A program made the translations under genes and the position numbers. DNA of 8,568 nt from Vampirovibrionales bacterium (GTDB lineage: Bacteria > Cyanobacteriota > Vampirovibrionia > Vampirovibrionales > JAGQHJ01). The stretch covers positions 1 to 8,568 of the forward strand of contig JANWKX010000127.1 of the NCBI GenBank assembly GCA_025451145.1, read 5' to 3'. Numbering within the stretch: the first letter of the stretch is position 1; the number at the start of each line of letters is the position of its first letter. The notes under the pieces are model-generated. The model saw only the letters and a list, made by a program, of their open reading frames with translations. It did not search any database and had not been told where the DNA came from. Below, piece after piece: positions 6,231 to 8,568 of this stretch.

Positions 6231-6971
6231 TCAAACCTCAACGAGGGATTCAAAGGCCTGCTGCTGAATATGCAGAAGCTCCCGGATGCCTTTTTCAGAC
6301 AGATCCAACAAGATATCCAATTGATCGCGAGTCATGGGCGTGCGTTCGCTGGTGGTTTGAAATTCGATGACCTCGCCTCTGGCATTCATGACCAGGTTGG
6401 CATCCACATCCGCAGAGGAATCTTCCTGATAATCCAAGTCCAGCATTGGGACACCCTGAATCAATCCGGCACTGATGGCGGCAATGGGAGAAATAATGGG
6501 AATTCCCGGAATCGAGCCCCTGTCGACAAGATGCTGACAAGCATCGATCAAAGCGATATAACCGCCTGTAATGCTAGCTGTACGGGTTCCTCCATCTGCC
6601 TGAATCACATCGGCATCAATGGTGATGGTTCTGTCTCCCAAGCGCGTCAAATCGATACAGGCCCTTAAGCTTCTGCCAATTAGACGCTGAATCTCCTGGG
6701 TTCTGCCGGAAATTTTCATCCGTTCCCGATTGGCCCGGGTTTGGGTTGAGCCCGGTAACAGAGAGTATTCGGCAGTAAGCCAACCCGTGTTTTCATCCAC
6801 CACATGCCGAGGCGTACGTTCCTCAATAGTGGCAGTCACCAGGACTTTGGTATCTCCAATGGCAATCAACACCGATCCTGGGGCATATTTGGTGTAATGC
6901 CGGGTAATGGTCACTGGCCGTATTTCATCGGCGCTCCGTCCAAACGATCGTTCCAAAGTCAACTCCTTCAT
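6231..6971 (-). CDS. rph: Ribonuclease PH
   Basis: Phosphorolytic 3'-to-5' exoribonuclease that trims tRNA 3' ends, releasing nucleoside diphosphates; works as a hexameric ring. The 246 residues from ATG 6971 match the family length. Motifs seen are GRSADEIRPVTITRHYTKYA (11-30), SGRTQEIQRLIGRSLRA (88-104) with the conserved arginines, and the phosphate-site region IQADGGTRTASITGG (123-137). The C-terminal helix is LLDLSEKGIRELLHIQQQAF (221-240). The frame is open 18 codons further upstream to 7025, but those residues are not family-like. A TTG at 6956 is a serious alternative start: AAGGAG (complement of 6963-6968) lies 6 bases before it, whereas ATG 6971 has only AAGGG at 3 bases. First gene of an rph-hisS operon and divergent from rsmB. 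Confidence 0.95.
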   Translation of the reverse strand: MKELTLERSFGRSADEIRPVTITRHYTKYAPGSVLIAIGDTKVLVTATIEERTPRHVVDENTGWLTAEYSLLPGSTQTRANRERMKISGRTQEIQRLIGRSLRACIDLTRLGDRTITIDADVIQADGGTRTASITGGYIALIDACQHLVDRGSIPGIPIISPIAAISAGLIQGVPMLDLDYQEDSSADVDANLVMNARGEVIEFQTTSERTPMTRDQLDILLDLSEKGIRELLHIQQQAFESLVEV

Positions 6972-7027
6972 ATCCCTTGAATAATACCCTATACCGTACC
7001 CAAAAATGTAAAGGGTGACAAGCACAT

Positions 7028-7056
7028 TTGACCTTTAGGATAGTTTTGAAAATGAT
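7028..7056 (+). promoter_or_regulatory. Candidate sigma-70-like promoter for rsmB
   Basis: TTGACC at 7028-7033 matches the -35 consensus at five of six positions. After a 17-base spacer, AATGAT at 7051-7056 matches the -10 consensus at four of six. It points toward rsmB, leaving a leader of roughly 75 bases. The assignment is from consensus matching only. Confidence 0.4.
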
Positions 7057-7096
7057 GCAGGCTTTATGAAATTCTATGTTTAAGCTACCTATTGAA

Positions 7097-7111
7097 GGGT
7101 ATTGGCTACCC
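7097..7111 (+). repeat. Short stem-loop in the rsmB leader
   Basis: GGGTA at 7097-7101 and TACCC at 7107-7111 are reverse complements around a 5-base loop (TTGGC), 28 bases before the rsmB start. It is too short to call a regulator with confidence and has no T-tract. Confidence 0.3.
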
Positions 7112-7139
7112 ATCGAAAAGCACCACGTGAGATAGCTTC

Positions 7140-8423
7140 ATGCCGACAAAGCCCTTATCCGTACGCCATTTGGTTCTGACGATTCTTGAACGATTTGAAA
7201 AATCGGGTCAAAAGCGCCTTCATGTCGAAAATTTGCTGGATGCCGGATATCAAGCCTCAAGGATATCTGCTGAAGATCGACGATTGGGGACCTATTTGAC
7301 CTATGGCGTCCTTCGTCACTGGTTTGGCTTGACGCATCTCATTGAATCCTTAAGCCATTTACCCTTGGTGAAGATGGATTCCCGCACCAAGACGTTATTG
7401 CGAATGGGATTATTTCAGCTTTCCTTTATGGATAACATTCCCGATTATGCCGCAGTCTCTTCCACGCTGGATTTGGCAGGTGAAGTCGGGTTAGGGAAAA
7501 AAGCCAGAGGCTTTATTAATGCACTGCTTCAAAAGCATATTCGCCAGGGAAAAGCGTTCCCAACGGATTTGGAATATCAGTTCCCCTCCTGGTTGCTTCA
7601 TCGATTACAACAACAGTATTCACCGCCTGAAATGGCCGAAATTGTGGCAGCCTACCAGCAAATCCCCCGGCTAACGCTCCGAATTAACACCTTGGTCATC
7701 TCAGTTACTGAATATCATCTGGCTTTAAGAGATGCCAATATTGATTTTACGTCTTCGGAAACTCTCCCGGAAGCCCTGATTCTTAACCAGGCCATGGGCG
7801 ATCCCCGGACCCTTCCGGGATATGAGGCCGGTTGGTTTATGATCCAGGATGAATCCTCGGCCCAGGTTGCCCCGTTTCTGAATCCTGCGCCTGGAGAGTC
7901 CGTTTTGGATATCGGTGCCGCGCCGGGAGGCAAAACAACCCACTTGGCGGCACTTATGAAGAATCAAGGTCGGATTGTTGCCGTCGATGTCTCTCAAAAG
8001 CGGCTTGAAAAACTCCTGGAGAACACCGGGCGACTCAAGGCTCTCATTGTGGAAACGCGAGTCCAATCTGCAGAAAGCCTGGATCAGGAGCTTGGTGACT
8101 TCGATAAAATCCTCATTGATGCCCCATGTACCGGGACTGGGACGCTTGGCAAACATCCTGAAATTCTTATGGCGTTAAGGGAAAATCAATTTACAGCCTT
8201 TGCCAAAACCCAATTGGCTTTGCTTCATGAGGCTTTTGGCCGATTAAAGCCAGAAGGCACTTTGGTCTACAGCACATGTAGCATTGATGCTGATGAAAAT
8301 CAGCAAGTGATTCAAACCTTTTTACAGCAACAGAACCAGGCTACATTGATGACAGAGCGCCAAATTTTGCCCAGTTCCACTCATGACGGGTTTTACATGG
8401 CCAAAGTCAAAAAATCCGTTTAG
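7140..8423 (+). CDS. rsmB: 16S rRNA m5C967 methyltransferase RsmB
   Basis: Transfers a methyl group from S-adenosylmethionine to C5 of a cytosine in 16S rRNA (C967 in E. coli numbering), in the cytoplasm. The 427 residues have the family's two-part layout. A NusB-like helical RNA-binding domain spans about 5-140 (EDRRLGTYLTYGVLRHW at 45-61, GFINALLQKHIR at 124-135). The Rossmann methyltransferase domain follows, with the SAM loop LDIGAAPGGKTTHLA at 256-270, motif IV DAPCTGTGTL at 327-336 (C330, the product-release cysteine of the family) and motif VI YSTCSI at 377-382 (C380, the likely nucleophile). The end GFYMAKVKK is also family-like. The ATG is preceded by only a weak site (GTGAG at 7127-7131). 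It is divergent from rph, and its stop overlaps the stop of the convergent trpS-like gene by 4 bp. RsmF/NSUN-type enzymes are less likely because of the NusB domain. Confidence 0.95.
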   Translation: MPTKPLSVRHLVLTILERFEKSGQKRLHVENLLDAGYQASRISAEDRRLGTYLTYGVLRHWFGLTHLIESLSHLPLVKMDSRTKTLLRMGLFQLSFMDNIPDYAAVSSTLDLAGEVGLGKKARGFINALLQKHIRQGKAFPTDLEYQFPSWLLHRLQQQYSPPEMAEIVAAYQQIPRLTLRINTLVISVTEYHLALRDANIDFTSSETLPEALILNQAMGDPRTLPGYEAGWFMIQDESSAQVAPFLNPAPGESVLDIGAAPGGKTTHLAALMKNQGRIVAVDVSQKRLEKLLENTGRLKALIVETRVQSAESLDQELGDFDKILIDAPCTGTGTLGKHPEILMALRENQFTAFAKTQLALLHEAFGRLKPEGTLVYSTCSIDADENQQVIQTFLQQQNQATLMTERQILPSSTHDGFYMAKVKKSV

Positions 8424-8568
8424 CCCTTGGCAGAAGAGGCTAGGGTGTGAGTCGGATCAAACAGCTTCATGGCGGCCCGAACCTCTTGTAAGGTGACTTC
8501 ACACACCTCACGGGCATGGGCTGAACCTGTAGCCAGAATCTGATACACATAATCCAGGTTGTTGGCCA
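8420..8568 (-). CDS. trpS: Probable tryptophanyl-tRNA synthetase, C-terminal end only
   Basis: Partial gene that enters from the right edge of the window; the stop TAA is the complement of 8420-8422. The 48 complete codons translate to a helical tail with NNLDYVYQILATGSAHAREV followed by a TLQEVRAAM segment. This matches the usual end of bacterial TrpRS, in which a G..(K/H)AR segment and TL..VR.AM close the protein. The last dozen residues (after AAMKLF) are a short extension. TrpRS charges tRNA-Trp and would fit beside hisS, rph and rsmB. The catalytic motifs are outside the window, so the call rests on the tail alone. It converges on rsmB with a 4-bp overlap. Confidence 0.7.
   Translation of the reverse strand, partial: ANNLDYVYQILATGSAHAREVCEVTLQEVRAAMKLFDPTHTLASSAKG

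Noticed and set aside
6117..6668. Open frame of 183 codons on the plus strand
   Set aside because: It runs antisense across hisS and rph, both securely identified by their motifs; it is a shadow of their codon structure.
7725..8156. Open frame of 143 codons on the minus strand
   Set aside because: Antisense to the methyltransferase domain of rsmB, with no motif of its own.
8421..8442. TAGCC/GGCTA stem as a shared terminator of rsmB and the trpS-like gene
   Set aside because: Only 5 bp with a 12-base loop and no T-tract, and it lies in coding sequence of the opposite gene.

Overview
The window reads as ordinary bacterial chromosome: dense genes on both strands, Shine-Dalgarno sites of the AAGGAG type, and no tRNA, rRNA, CRISPR array, insertion sequence or phage gene that I can see. 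A Gram-negative, Cyanobacteriota-like lineage such as the non-photosynthetic Melainabacteria/Vampirovibrio group fits best. The grounds are an exported protein with N-terminal SLH domains, a TspO protein, and SLH-plus-envelope proteins beside standard housekeeping genes. This placement is an inference and is weak without a phylogeny.

Left half (about 1-4430): an envelope/secretome block. On the minus strand are a secreted GH39/PslG-like glycoside hydrolase (29-1258) and, upstream of it, an exported protein that joins three SLH repeats to a VirB10/TrbI-like segment and a glycine zipper (1340-2632). A clear hairpin plus T-tract terminator (1284-1314) separates the two. A 529-base divergent intergenic region (2633-3161) has no convincing gene but contains several inverted repeats. 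On the plus strand follow a secreted 248-residue protein with two BamE/SmpA-like half-repeats (3162-3908), a perfect 12-bp stem-loop (3954-3982), and a small exported 98-residue protein (4131-4427).

Right half (about 4430-8568): conserved genes. tspO (4478-4963, plus) runs tail-to-tail into hisS with a 14-bp overlap. rph and hisS form a minus-strand operon with 6 bases between them (rph 6971-6231, hisS 6224-4950). rsmB (7140-8423, plus) is transcribed divergently from rph and overlaps, by 4 bp, the 3' end of a minus-strand gene whose visible tail looks like tryptophanyl-tRNA synthetase (trpS). This half is therefore a translation/RNA-processing neighbourhood: tRNA 3'-end maturation (RNase PH), tRNA charging (HisRS, probably TrpRS) and 16S rRNA methylation (RsmB).

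I see no defence or mobile system. The points most worth a second look are the SLH/VirB10-like/glycine-zipper architecture, the duplicated fold in the 3162 gene, the structured divergent intergenic region, and several start-codon and convergent-overlap details.
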